A DNA stretch of 64,000 bases from Pseudomonas sp. BMS12 (GTDB lineage: Bacteria; Pseudomonadota; Gammaproteobacteria; Pseudomonadales; Pseudomonadaceae). Every line of letters starts with the position of its first letter. Position 1 is the stretch's first letter. Below are positions 10,257 through 18,071 of the stretch, piece by piece. The stretch lies in contig NZ_LSOF01000003.1 of NCBI RefSeq assembly GCF_001592875.1, positions 169,633 through 233,632 of the forward strand, written 5' to 3'. A program made the position numbers and the translations under genes. The notes below the pieces were generated by a model that did not search any database, was not told the DNA's origin, and saw nothing but the letters and a program-made list of their open reading frames with translations.

Positions 10257-10868
10257 ATGCATAACCAACGCCTCCAGCGGCAGCTGCCGCAGATCATCGA
10301 TGACCTCGCCAGCCAGGGCTGGTCGCGGCAGGAAGACTTCCTGCCGGATACTCTGACCCACGAACTGGCCGCAGAGTGCCGTGCGCGTGCCGAGAAAGGC
10401 GCACTGAGCCCAGCCGGGGTCGGCCGCGGCCAGGGCCTGGCGGTGCGCGAGGGCGTGCGCGGCGACCATATCCAGTGGCTCGAACCCGGCCAGAGTCCGG
10501 CCAGCGACCAGTACCTGACAGCGATGGATGAGTTGCGCCAGGCCCTCAATCAGGCCTTCTACCTGGGCCTGGAGGACTACGAGAGCCACTTCGCCCTGTA
10601 CCCACCTGGCAGCTTCTACCAGAAACACCTCGACCGCTTTCGCGACGACGATCGGCGCTGCGTCTCGGCAGTGTTCTACCTCAACCAGGATTGGCAGGCA
10701 GCCCAGGGCGGAGCTCTGCGTATCTACCCGCACAACCATGAGCCGCTGGATCTGCTGCCGCAGGGCGGCAGCCTGGTGCTGTTCATGTCTGCCGAACTGC
10801 CGCATGAAGTGTTGCCGGCCAGCCGCGAGCGCCTGTCGCTGACCGGCTGGTTCCGCCGCAGGAGTTGA
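10257..10868 (+). CDS. 2OG-Fe(II) oxygenase, prolyl 4-hydroxylase type (PPHD-like)
   Basis: 203 residues. The double-stranded beta-helix iron triad is visible: His124 and Asp126 in QKHLDRF, His183 in ELPHEV, and Arg192 in RERLSLTGW for the 2-oxoglutarate carboxylate. The family is close to the Pseudomonas prolyl hydroxylase reported to hydroxylate a proline of EF-Tu, itself related to human HIF prolyl hydroxylases. Assigning EF-Tu as substrate here is inference from family resemblance. The next gene begins two bases after the stop, so the two are coupled. Confidence 0.82.
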   Translation: MHNQRLQRQLPQIIDDLASQGWSRQEDFLPDTLTHELAAECRARAEKGALSPAGVGRGQGLAVREGVRGDHIQWLEPGQSPASDQYLTAMDELRQALNQAFYLGLEDYESHFALYPPGSFYQKHLDRFRDDDRRCVSAVFYLNQDWQAAQGGALRIYPHNHEPLDLLPQGGSLVLFMSAELPHEVLPASRERLSLTGWFRRRS

Positions 10869-10870
10869 AC

Positions 10871-11368
10871 ATGGAGAAACTACTGGTCAGCCGCTGCCTG
10901 CTCGGCCACCGGGTGCGCTATGACGGCGGCGCACACGGCCCGTTTGATCTGCTGCAGCGCTGGCAGGACGAAGGCCGCATCGTGCCGCTGTGCCCGGAAG
11001 TGGCCGGCGGCCTGCCCACGCCGCGCCCGCCAGCGGAAATACCTGGCGGCCAGGGCGCGCAGGTCTTGGACGGCTCACGCCCGGTACTGACCGACAGTGG
11101 CGACGATGTCACTACGGCCTTCGTCGCCGGGGCCGAAATCGCCCTGCAACTGGTCCAGCAGCACGGCCTGCGGGTTGCCGTGCTCAAGGCGCGCAGCCCG
11201 TCCTGCGGCAACAGCCACAATTACGACGGCAGCTTCAGCGGCACCCTGGTCGCCGGTGAAGGCGTGACCGCCGCCTTGCTGCGCCGCGCCGGAGTCAAGG
11301 TGTTCAACGAAACCCAGCTCAGCGAGGCCGCCACCGAACTGGCGCGCCTGGAGCGACACGACGACTGA
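10871..11368 (+). CDS. DUF523 family protein
   Basis: 165 residues. DUF523 features: VSRCLLGHRVRYDGG at the start, LCPEVAGGLPTPRPPAEI (about 39-56), VLKARSPSCGNSHNYDGSFS (about 104-123). Three conserved Cys in these motifs suggest a metal or Fe-S centre, but no function is established here. The ATG at 10871 has AGGAG six bases upstream. Translationally coupled to the preceding 2OG oxygenase gene. Confidence 0.85.
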   Translation: MEKLLVSRCLLGHRVRYDGGAHGPFDLLQRWQDEGRIVPLCPEVAGGLPTPRPPAEIPGGQGAQVLDGSRPVLTDSGDDVTTAFVAGAEIALQLVQQHGLRVAVLKARSPSCGNSHNYDGSFSGTLVAGEGVTAALLRRAGVKVFNETQLSEAATELARLERHDD

Positions 11369-11429
11369 CCCGGCAAGCCGCAGCGAATCACCTATGGTCA
11401 AAGCTGGAACACGCTCAAGGAGCTCCAGC

Positions 11430-11873
11430 ATGCCCAACTTCCTGCCCAATATGGGCCTTTTCGTAGTGCTGTGTGCCAGCCCGCTGCTGGCCCAGGCCCA
11501 GTCACCCGCCTCACCGCAACTACCCGCCCCGGAAGGCGCCCAGGTGTACATCATCGAGCCAGCCGATGGCGCCACCGTCGCGCAGACCTTCACCGTCAGG
11601 TTCGGCCTCAAGGGCATGGGCATAGCGCCGGCCGGGGTCGATTTCCCCGACACCGGGCACCATCACCTGCTGGTGGATGTCGAGGAGATGCCGCTGCTGG
11701 ATACGGCGCTGCCGGCAACCGAGCATATCCTGCACTTCGGCAAGGGCCAGACCGAGACCCAGCTGACCCTGCCACCCGGACCGCACACCTTGCAGCTGCT
11801 GATCGGCGACAAGTACCACGTGCCCATGGACCCACCGGTAATCTCCAAGAAGATCACCATCCAGGTGCAATAA
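11430..11873 (+). CDS. DUF4399 periplasmic protein
   Basis: 147 residues with a signal peptide (cleavage near SPLLAQAQ, residues 18-24). The mature protein has VYIIEPADGATVAQTFTVRFGL, then DTGHHHLLVDVEE and GPHTLQLLIGDKYHVP, matching DUF4399. The HHH cluster (about residues 75-77) and later His suggest a metal-binding beta-sandwich, which is inference. The ribosome site AAGGAG precedes the ATG at the right distance. Followed by a terminator shared with serA. Confidence 0.82.
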   Translation: MPNFLPNMGLFVVLCASPLLAQAQSPASPQLPAPEGAQVYIIEPADGATVAQTFTVRFGLKGMGIAPAGVDFPDTGHHHLLVDVEEMPLLDTALPATEHILHFGKGQTETQLTLPPGPHTLQLLIGDKYHVPMDPPVISKKITIQVQ

Positions 11874-11994
11874 GGCAAGGCTGTGCCCGCACTGCCTGCC
11901 GGTGCAGAGCACACTGCTCGGAAAGAGCGTCTCTAGCCGCGAAAACCCGCACCTAGCCCCGACCTGGCGCTGCCGTTACCGACTTGATGCCCAC

Positions 11995-12023
11995 AAAAAA
12001 GGGAGGCCGAAGCCTCCCTTTTT
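11995..12023. terminator. Bidirectional intrinsic terminator between DUF4399 gene and serA
   Basis: GGGAGGC-CGAA-GCCTCCC hairpin (12001-12018) flanked by a six-base A run on the left and a five-base T run on the right. It works in both directions and lies between two converging genes. Confidence 0.88.
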
Positions 12024-12039
12024 CATCGCGGCGTGCGGA

Positions 12040-13269
12040 TCAGAACAATACGCGGCTGCGGATGGTGCCGTTGACGTGCTGCAGCTTCTCCAGCGCCAGG
12101 TCGGAATACTCGGCGTCGACGTCGATCACCACGTAGCCGACCTTGTCGTTGGTCTGCAGGAACTGGCCGGAGATGTTGATGCCATTGTCGGCGAACACCT
12201 TGTTGATCTCGCTCATCACGCCCGGGATGTTGGCGTGGATGTGCAGCAGACGGTGCTTGCCCGGGTGCGCCGGCAGAGCCACTTCCGGGAAGTTCACGGA
12301 CGACACCGAGGTACCGTTGTCGCTGTACTTGACCAGCTTCTCGGCCACTTCCAGGCCGATATTGGCCTGCGCCTCTGCGGTGGAACCACCGATGTGCGGG
12401 GTCAGGATCACGCGATCCAGGCCACGCAGCGGGCTCTCGAACTCTTCGTCGTTGGACTTAGGCTCGACCGGGAACACGTCGATGGCGGCGCCGATCAGGT
12501 GCTCGTCCTTGATCGCTTCGGCCAGGGCTTCCAGCACCACTACGGTGCCGCGAGCGGCGTTGATCAGGATGCCGCCCTTCTTCATGGCGCGAATTTCCTT
12601 CTCGCCGATCATCCACTTGGTGCTTTCCAGCTCCGGGACGTGCAGGGAGACGATATCGGCCATGCCCAGCAGCTCGTGCAGGCTGGCGATCTGCGTGGCG
12701 TTGCCCAGCGGCAGCTTGGTCAGCGGGTCGTAGAAGAACACCTGCATGCCCAGGGCCTCGGCCAGCACGGAGAGCTGGGTGCCGATCGAACCATAGCCGA
12801 CGATACCCAGCTTCTTGCCGCGGATTTCGAAGGAATTGGCCGCCGACTTGATCCAGCCACCGCGGTGGCAGGAGGCGTTCTTCTCCGGAATGCCGCGCAG
12901 CAGCAGGATGGCCTGGGCCAGCACCAGCTCGGCGACCGAGCGGGTGTTGGAGTAAGGGGCGTTGAACACGGCGATACCGCGCTCGCGGGCGGCATTCAGA
13001 TCGACCTGGTTGGTGCCGATGCAGAAGCAGCCGACGGCGACCAGGCGCTTGGCACAATCGAAGACCTCTTCGGTCAGCTGGGTACGCGAGCGGATGCCGA
13101 TGAAATGCACGTCGGCGATCTTTTCCTTCAGCTCTTCATCTGACAGGGCGCCCTTGAGGTACTCGATGTTGGTGTAGCCAGCGGCCTTCAGCACATCGAC
13201 GGCGTTCTGGTGCACGCCTTCCAGCAGAAGGAACTTGATCTTGCTCTTGTCGAGAGAGGTCTTGCTCAT
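12040..13269 (-). CDS. serA: D-3-phosphoglycerate dehydrogenase
   Basis: 409 residues. First step of serine synthesis, 3-phosphoglycerate to 3-phosphohydroxypyruvate with NAD. The Rossmann motif GYGSIG is at 158-163. Catalytic Arg240 (NAARGT), Glu269 (PVEP) and His292 (TPHIGG) are all present. A regulatory ACT domain fills about 337-409. As in Pseudomonas, this SerA type is known to reduce 2-oxoglutarate to D-2-hydroxyglutarate, which drives the unfavourable forward reaction. The divergently encoded D-2-hydroxyglutarate dehydrogenase recycles that product. Confidence 0.97.
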   Translation of the reverse strand: MSKTSLDKSKIKFLLLEGVHQNAVDVLKAAGYTNIEYLKGALSDEELKEKIADVHFIGIRSRTQLTEEVFDCAKRLVAVGCFCIGTNQVDLNAARERGIAVFNAPYSNTRSVAELVLAQAILLLRGIPEKNASCHRGGWIKSAANSFEIRGKKLGIVGYGSIGTQLSVLAEALGMQVFFYDPLTKLPLGNATQIASLHELLGMADIVSLHVPELESTKWMIGEKEIRAMKKGGILINAARGTVVVLEALAEAIKDEHLIGAAIDVFPVEPKSNDEEFESPLRGLDRVILTPHIGGSTAEAQANIGLEVAEKLVKYSDNGTSVSSVNFPEVALPAHPGKHRLLHIHANIPGVMSEINKVFADNGINISGQFLQTNDKVGYVVIDVDAEYSDLALEKLQHVNGTIRSRVLF

Positions 13270-13367
13270 CGGAGTACCTGTGGTCCCACAAAAAGTGTCA
13301 GGGAAGCGGCTGCGGACAATGCCGGCCAGGGCCCGCAGATCGGCTCGGGGGCTCGATTGGCGGGGTG

Positions 13368-13383
13368 CGTATGCTAGCATACG
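13368..13383. promoter_or_regulatory. 16-bp perfect palindrome between serA and D2HGDH
   Basis: CGTATGCTAGCATACG is self-complementary over all 16 bases and lies in the divergent promoter region, 74 bases before the D2HGDH start. It has the form of a dimeric repressor operator and includes TATGCT, a possible -10 element. The binding protein is unknown. Confidence 0.5.
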
Positions 13384-13456
13384 AGCCCCGCGAAACAGCC
13401 ACCCCTGGGCGATGAAGCGTACTCAGGGTGACCATGAACCGTTTGAGAGTTCCCAG

Positions 13457-14851
13457 ATGACCAATCCTGCCCTGATCGACGAGCTGAAGACCCTGGTGGA
13501 GGCCGGCAAGGTGCTGACCGACGCCGACTCGCTGAACGCCTACGGCAAGGATTGGACCAAGCATTTCGCCCCGGCACCGTCCGCCATCGTCTTCCCCAAG
13601 ACCATCGAGCAGGTACAGGCCATCGTGCGCTGGGCCAACGCCCACAAGGTTGCCCTGGTGCCTTCGGGCGGCCGCACCGGTCTGTCCGCCGCTGCCGTGG
13701 CGGCCAATGGTGAAGTCGTAGTCGCGTTCGACTACATGAACCAGATTCTCGATTTCAACGAATTCGACCGCACCGTGGTGTGCCAGCCGGGCGTGGTGAC
13801 CAAGCAGCTGCAGCTGTTCGCCGAAGACAAGGGCCTGTACTACCCGGTGGACTTCGCCTCCTCGGGCTCCAGCCAGCTGGGCGGCAACATCGGCACCAAC
13901 GCCGGCGGCATCAAGGTGATCCGCTACGGCATGACCCGCAACTGGGTGGCCGGCATGAAGGTGGTCACCGGCACCGGCGAGCTGCTGGAGCTGAACCGCG
14001 ACCTGATCAAGAACGCCACCGGCTACGACATGCGCCAGCTGTTCATCGGCGCCGAAGGCACCCTGGGCTTCGTCGTCGAGGCCACCATGCGCCTGGAGCG
14101 CGCACCGAAGAACCTCACCGCCATGGTGCTCGGCACCCCCGACTTCGACTCGATCATGCCGGTGCTGCACGCCTTCCAGAACAAGCTGGACCTGACCGCC
14201 TTCGAGTTCTTCTCGGACAAGGCCCTGGCCAAGATCATGGCCCGTGGCGACGTGCCGCCGGCCTTCGACACCGACTGCCCGTTCTATGCCCTGCTGGAAT
14301 TCGAGGCCACCACCGAGGAGGTCGCCAACCAGGCGCTGGAGACCTTCGAGCACTGCGTCGAGCAGGGCTGGGTGCTGGATGGTGTGATGAGCCAGAGCCA
14401 GCAGCAGCTGGAGAACCTGTGGAAGCTGCGCGAGTACATCTCCGAGACCATCAGCCACTGGACGCCGTACAAGAACGACATCTCGGTCACCGTGGGCAAG
14501 GTGCCGGCCTTCCTGCATGACATCGACCGCATCGTCGAGGCCAACTACCCGGACTTCGAAGTGGTGTGGTTCGGCCATATCGGCGACGGCAACCTGCACC
14601 TGAACATCTTGAAGCCGGAGAACCTGTCCAAAGACGAGTTCTTCGCCAAGTGCGCCATCGTCAACCAGTGGGTGTTCGAGACCGTGCAGAAGTACAACGG
14701 CTCCATCTCCGCCGAGCACGGCGTGGGCATGACCAAGCGCGACTACCTGCACTACAGCCGCTCGGAGGCCGAGATCGGCTACATGAAGGCGATCAAGGCC
14801 GTATTCGACCCGAACGGCATCATGAACCCGGGCAAGATCTTCCCTCTTTGA
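13457..14851 (+). CDS. D-2-hydroxyglutarate dehydrogenase (FAD-linked)
   Basis: 464 residues, the length of characterised Pseudomonas D2HGDH. VAO-type FAD domain with PSGGRTGLSAAAV (about 73-85) and GGNIGTNAGGIKVIRYG (about 139-155). The C-terminal substrate/metal domain has GHIGDGNLH (His374 and His381) and AEHGVG (Glu420). It oxidises D-2-hydroxyglutarate to 2-oxoglutarate and passes electrons to ETF. Glycolate oxidase GlcD is the nearest alternative, but adjacency to serA and the single-subunit layout argue for D2HGDH. The ATG is chosen for the family N-terminus MTNPALIDEL; the upstream extension is not conserved. Confidence 0.93.
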   Translation: MTNPALIDELKTLVEAGKVLTDADSLNAYGKDWTKHFAPAPSAIVFPKTIEQVQAIVRWANAHKVALVPSGGRTGLSAAAVAANGEVVVAFDYMNQILDFNEFDRTVVCQPGVVTKQLQLFAEDKGLYYPVDFASSGSSQLGGNIGTNAGGIKVIRYGMTRNWVAGMKVVTGTGELLELNRDLIKNATGYDMRQLFIGAEGTLGFVVEATMRLERAPKNLTAMVLGTPDFDSIMPVLHAFQNKLDLTAFEFFSDKALAKIMARGDVPPAFDTDCPFYALLEFEATTEEVANQALETFEHCVEQGWVLDGVMSQSQQQLENLWKLREYISETISHWTPYKNDISVTVGKVPAFLHDIDRIVEANYPDFEVVWFGHIGDGNLHLNILKPENLSKDEFFAKCAIVNQWVFETVQKYNGSISAEHGVGMTKRDYLHYSRSEAEIGYMKAIKAVFDPNGIMNPGKIFPL

Positions 14852-14945
14852 CTTCCGTCGGATGGCCGGCGCCACCCACGCCTGCCATCCTCTGCTCCGC
14901 GGCGGCCTCGGCCGCCAGCTGTTCCTTCGCCACCCAGGAGCCCGC

Positions 14946-15611
14946 ATGAGCTACCAGCACCAGTACACCGACGGTACCCCGATCCACTTCCCGCTGGGCA
15001 AGGTGGTCTGCGTCGGGCGCAACTACGCCGAGCATGCCGCCGAGCTGAACAACCCGATTCCCACCGAGCCACTGCTGTTCATCAAGCCGGGCAGCTGCAC
15101 CGTGCCGATGGCCGGTGGCTTCGCCATCCCGCAAGATCGCGGCGCCGTGCACTTCGAGGCGGAGATCGCCGTGTTGATCGGCAAGCCGCTGTCGAAGAAG
15201 CCCTCCGAAGAAGAAGTGCTGGACGCCATCTCCGGCTATGCGCCGTCCCTCGACCTGACCCTGCGCGACGTACAGGCGAAACTGAAGGAAAAGGGCCTGC
15301 CCTGGGAGCTGGCCAAGAGCTTCGACGGTGCCTATGTGCTGGCGCCCTTCGTCGCCGCCGATGCGGTGGAGGACGTGCGCGACATCAGCATCCGCCTGAG
15401 CATCGACGGGAAGGTACGTCAGGACGGTAACAGCCGCGACATGCTCAACCCCATCGTGCCGCTGATCCAGCACATCGCCGCCCACTTCAGCCTGCAGCCG
15501 GGCGACGTGGTGTCTACCGGCACTCCCGCCGGCGTCGGCCCGCTGGCCAGCGGCGAGAGCCTGGAGATCGAGCTGCTCGGCCTGTCGCGCTTCGCCAGCC
15601 AGGTACTCTGA
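14946..15611 (+). CDS. Fumarylacetoacetate hydrolase family protein (YcgM-like)
   Basis: 221 residues. Single FAH domain starting at KVVCVGRNYAEHAAEL (about 19-34), with HFEAEIAVLIGK (metal-binding Glu) and GDVVSTGTPAGVGPL near the end. Small YcgM-type members act as acylpyruvate hydrolases, oxaloacetate decarboxylases or oxaloacetate tautomerases; the exact substrate cannot be told from sequence. CAGGAG lies upstream of the ATG. It follows D2HGDH on the same strand after 94 bases and ends at a terminator. Confidence 0.88.
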   Translation: MSYQHQYTDGTPIHFPLGKVVCVGRNYAEHAAELNNPIPTEPLLFIKPGSCTVPMAGGFAIPQDRGAVHFEAEIAVLIGKPLSKKPSEEEVLDAISGYAPSLDLTLRDVQAKLKEKGLPWELAKSFDGAYVLAPFVAADAVEDVRDISIRLSIDGKVRQDGNSRDMLNPIVPLIQHIAAHFSLQPGDVVSTGTPAGVGPLASGESLEIELLGLSRFASQVL

Positions 15612-15624
15612 GGCCGGCCACGGC

Positions 15625-15650
15625 AAAAGCGGCGGGCATCCCGCCGCTTT
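15625..15650 (+). terminator. Intrinsic terminator after the FAH-family gene
   Basis: AAAGCGGCGGG-CAT-CCCGCCGCTTT: an 11-base-pair stem, GC-rich at the top and ending in TTT, 14 bases after the stop codon. Confidence 0.8.
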
Positions 15651-15709
15651 CACAGAACTTTCACCGCCCCCGAGTACTCTGAGAGGCTCGATCTTCCGAG
15701 CAGTCCCGG

Positions 15710-16624
15710 ATGCCACTCATCTCCCGTCGCCATACCCGCCTTCTGCTACTGATCAGCGCCGTCGTCTGCCTGGCCCTCGTCGTCGACTACCGGCACTGGG
15801 ATGACCATGCCCGACTCTGGCTCAAGGAGCGCGACATGTCCGCCAGCGCCCGCGTCGCGAGCATCTGGCTGCCGGGCTACAGCGCCAGCGTGCAGGGCAA
15901 GCCGCTGGCCGGACTGGAAGACGACGAGACCTCCGACCTGGCCTACAGCCCGCTGACCGGCACCCTGTTCACCGTCACCGGCAAACTGCCCATGCTGGTC
16001 GAACTGAGCCGCACCGGCGAGGTGCTAAGGCGCATCGTGCTCAAGGGCTTCTCCAATCCGGAGGGAGTGGCGGTATTGGAAAACGGCAACATCGCCGTGG
16101 CCGACGAGCGCCAGCGCAACCTGTCGATCTTCAGCCTGACCCCGGAAACGCTCGAACTGGACATGGCCGATGGCCAACCGTTCGACCTGGGCTTTCCGGA
16201 TGCCGGTAACAAGGGCTTCGAGGGCGTGGCCTGGGACCCGGCCCAGCAGCGCCTGCTGCTCGGCAAGGAACGCTCGCCAAGCATGTTCAGCCTGGGCAGC
16301 GACGGCCAACGCCTGCTGCAAACCGAGTTGCAGCCACTGCCCAGCTACGGCCTGGGCATGCGCAACCTGTCCGCCCTCTCGGTAGACCCGCGCACCGGGC
16401 ACATCCTCGCCCTCTCCGCCCAGTCGCACCTGTTGCTGGAGCTAGACGCCCAGGGCGAGCCGGTCAGCTTCATCAGCCTGATCGGTGGCCAGAGCGGGCT
16501 GGAAAGCCGCATTCCGCGCGCCGAGGGAGTGGCCATGGACGAGGACGGCACCATCTATATGGTCAGCGAGCCCAATCTGTTCTACGTCTTCAACCGGGAT
16601 CAGCCCGCCGCGCCCAGGGGCTGA
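15710..16624 (+). CDS. SdiA-regulated (YjiK-like) membrane-anchored beta-propeller protein, copy 1
   Basis: 304 residues. An N-terminal signal anchor (about 9-25) precedes a SdiA-regulated/YjiK domain with beta-propeller-like repeats: SDLAYSPLTGTLFTVTG, NKGFEGVAWDPAQQRLLLGKE and the terminal YMVSEPNLFYVF. The family is periplasmic or surface-exposed and of unknown function; in E. coli yjiK is listed as SdiA-regulated. The next gene is a diverged tandem duplicate. Confidence 0.85.
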   Translation: MPLISRRHTRLLLLISAVVCLALVVDYRHWDDHARLWLKERDMSASARVASIWLPGYSASVQGKPLAGLEDDETSDLAYSPLTGTLFTVTGKLPMLVELSRTGEVLRRIVLKGFSNPEGVAVLENGNIAVADERQRNLSIFSLTPETLELDMADGQPFDLGFPDAGNKGFEGVAWDPAQQRLLLGKERSPSMFSLGSDGQRLLQTELQPLPSYGLGMRNLSALSVDPRTGHILALSAQSHLLLELDAQGEPVSFISLIGGQSGLESRIPRAEGVAMDEDGTIYMVSEPNLFYVFNRDQPAAPRG

Positions 16625-16739
16625 ACACGAGCCCCGAGCCGGCCGTGGATAACTCGCTACGCAGAATGCCCCACGACGCTTAAGCTTGGGTTCAGCCGGC
16701 CGTGCTTCCATACGGCCCCTCCCCCCGTGGATGCCCACC

Positions 16740-17663
16740 ATGCGCCGACTGACTCGACCACGTTTTCTGCTGCCGGCAGTCCTGTTGCTCCTGTTGTCCC
16801 TTGCCGCAGTGGCCGCCCAGCAATTGCGTCTGTTCGAGCGCGGCTGGTTCAAGTTGCAGGAGTGGCGTCATACCAGTGAATGGCGCGAACGTTCGGTCTG
16901 GCTACCGGACTATGTTGCCACCCTGCAGGCCCAGCCGATCGAAGGGCTGGAGGATGATGTCTCGGCGCTGACCTTCGATCCGGATCGCCGCAGCCTGTTC
17001 ACCGTGACCAACAAGAACTCGGAAATCATCGAACTGACCCTCGACGGGAAGATCATTCGGCGTATCCCCATGACCGGCTTCGGCGATCCGGAAGCCATCG
17101 AGTACATCAGTACCGATATTTATGTGATTACCGATGAGCGCCAGCAGCGACTGTTCCGCGTGCACCTGAGCGAGGACACGGCCTATGTCGATGCCGCCGA
17201 CTCCGAGCAGCTATCGCTGGGCATCGGTCTCAACGGCAACAAGGGCTTCGAAGGGCTGGCCTATGACAGCCAGGGGCAGCGCCTGTTCGTGGCCAAGGAG
17301 CGCGACCCGCTGAGCATCTACGAGATCCACGGCTTTCCCCACACCGACCCGGACAAACCCTTCGCCGTGCACGTGGTGAACGATCCGGAGCGCGATGCCC
17401 GACTGTTCGTGCGTGACCTGTCCAGCCTGCAGTACGACGAACGCAGCGGCCACCTGCTGGCCCTGTCCGATGAGTCGCATCTGGTGCTGGAGCTGAATGC
17501 CGATGGCCAGCCGATCAGTTCGTTGTCGCTGCTCGGCGGGCGCCAAGGCCTGGAGAAAACCGTACCGCAGGCCGAAGGCGTGGCCATGGACGACCAGGGT
17601 CGGCTCTATGTGGTGAGCGAGCCGAACCTGTTCTACGTCTTCGAGAAAAAGCCCGCCGAATAG
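16740..17663 (+). CDS. SdiA-regulated (YjiK-like) membrane-anchored beta-propeller protein, copy 2
   Basis: About 307 residues from the chosen ATG; another ATG lies nine bases upstream and a longer open frame exists, none with a strong ribosome site. N-terminal signal anchor, then the same domain as copy 1: SALTFDPDRRSLFTVTN, NKGFEGLAYDSQGQRLFVAKE and YVVSEPNLFYVF. Shared motifs throughout show tandem duplication followed by divergence. The last codons lie inside a hairpin that acts as terminator for the opposite strand. Confidence 0.83.
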   Translation: MRRLTRPRFLLPAVLLLLLSLAAVAAQQLRLFERGWFKLQEWRHTSEWRERSVWLPDYVATLQAQPIEGLEDDVSALTFDPDRRSLFTVTNKNSEIIELTLDGKIIRRIPMTGFGDPEAIEYISTDIYVITDERQQRLFRVHLSEDTAYVDAADSEQLSLGIGLNGNKGFEGLAYDSQGQRLFVAKERDPLSIYEIHGFPHTDPDKPFAVHVVNDPERDARLFVRDLSSLQYDERSGHLLALSDESHLVLELNADGQPISSLSLLGGRQGLEKTVPQAEGVAMDDQGRLYVVSEPNLFYVFEKKPAE

Positions 17664-17669
17664 GCGGGC
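17646..17669 (-). terminator. Minus-strand terminator overlapping the end of YjiK copy 2
   Basis: GCCCGCC-GAATA-GGCGGGC (17651-17669) is followed on the minus strand by five T. It lies eight bases past the stop of the YegP-like gene and its stem includes the stop codon region of the convergent gene. Confidence 0.75.
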
Positions 17670-17676
17670 AAGTCAC

Positions 17677-18009
17677 TCAGCTATCGTCCTGCAACGCCGC
17701 CTCCGGCGCGTTCCTCTTCACCGATTCGGTGCCGGCCACGGCACTGGCCTCGCTCGCATACATCTGACTCTGGCCGACCACCTGGCCGTTGGTGGCCTTG
17801 AGCACGAAGTGAAACTTGCCACTGGCGGCCGGCTTGACCTCGAAGGCCCCGTCGCGCTGGGAATTCTTGCGTACCGACTCGATGCCGTTCAGCGCCGAAT
17901 CCTTGGCCTTGTACATTTCGCTGCTGAGGATGATCTCGCCGTTGCCGGCAAGCAGATTGAAGTGGAACTGGCCGTCTTTGCCGGTTTTCAGGTGGAACTT
18001 GCTGGCCAT
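17677..18009 (-). CDS. YegP family protein with two DUF1508 repeats
   Basis: 110 residues made of two DUF1508 units: FHLKTGKDGQFHFNLLAGNG with SEMYKAKDSALNGIESVRKN (about 4-50) and FEVKPAASGKFHFVLKATNG with SQMYASEASAVAGTESVKRN (about 56-101). Small soluble protein of unknown function, often stress-associated. GGAG precedes the ATG by eight bases. Its 3' end shares a terminator hairpin with the convergent YjiK gene. Confidence 0.9.
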   Translation of the reverse strand: MASKFHLKTGKDGQFHFNLLAGNGEIILSSEMYKAKDSALNGIESVRKNSQRDGAFEVKPAASGKFHFVLKATNGQVVGQSQMYASEASAVAGTESVKRNAPEAALQDDS

Positions 18010-18071
18010 GGTCTAACTCCTGTCACGGGGAAGGTTCAGCAAGCCTAGACGCTGATGCCGGCCCTGCACGC

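Noticed and set aside
13298..14947. Long open frame (549 codons) antisense to the D-2-hydroxyglutarate dehydrogenase
   Set aside because: A product of high GC at third codon positions: the translation is His/Gln/Ala/Val-rich and matches no family, while the plus strand encodes a complete enzyme.
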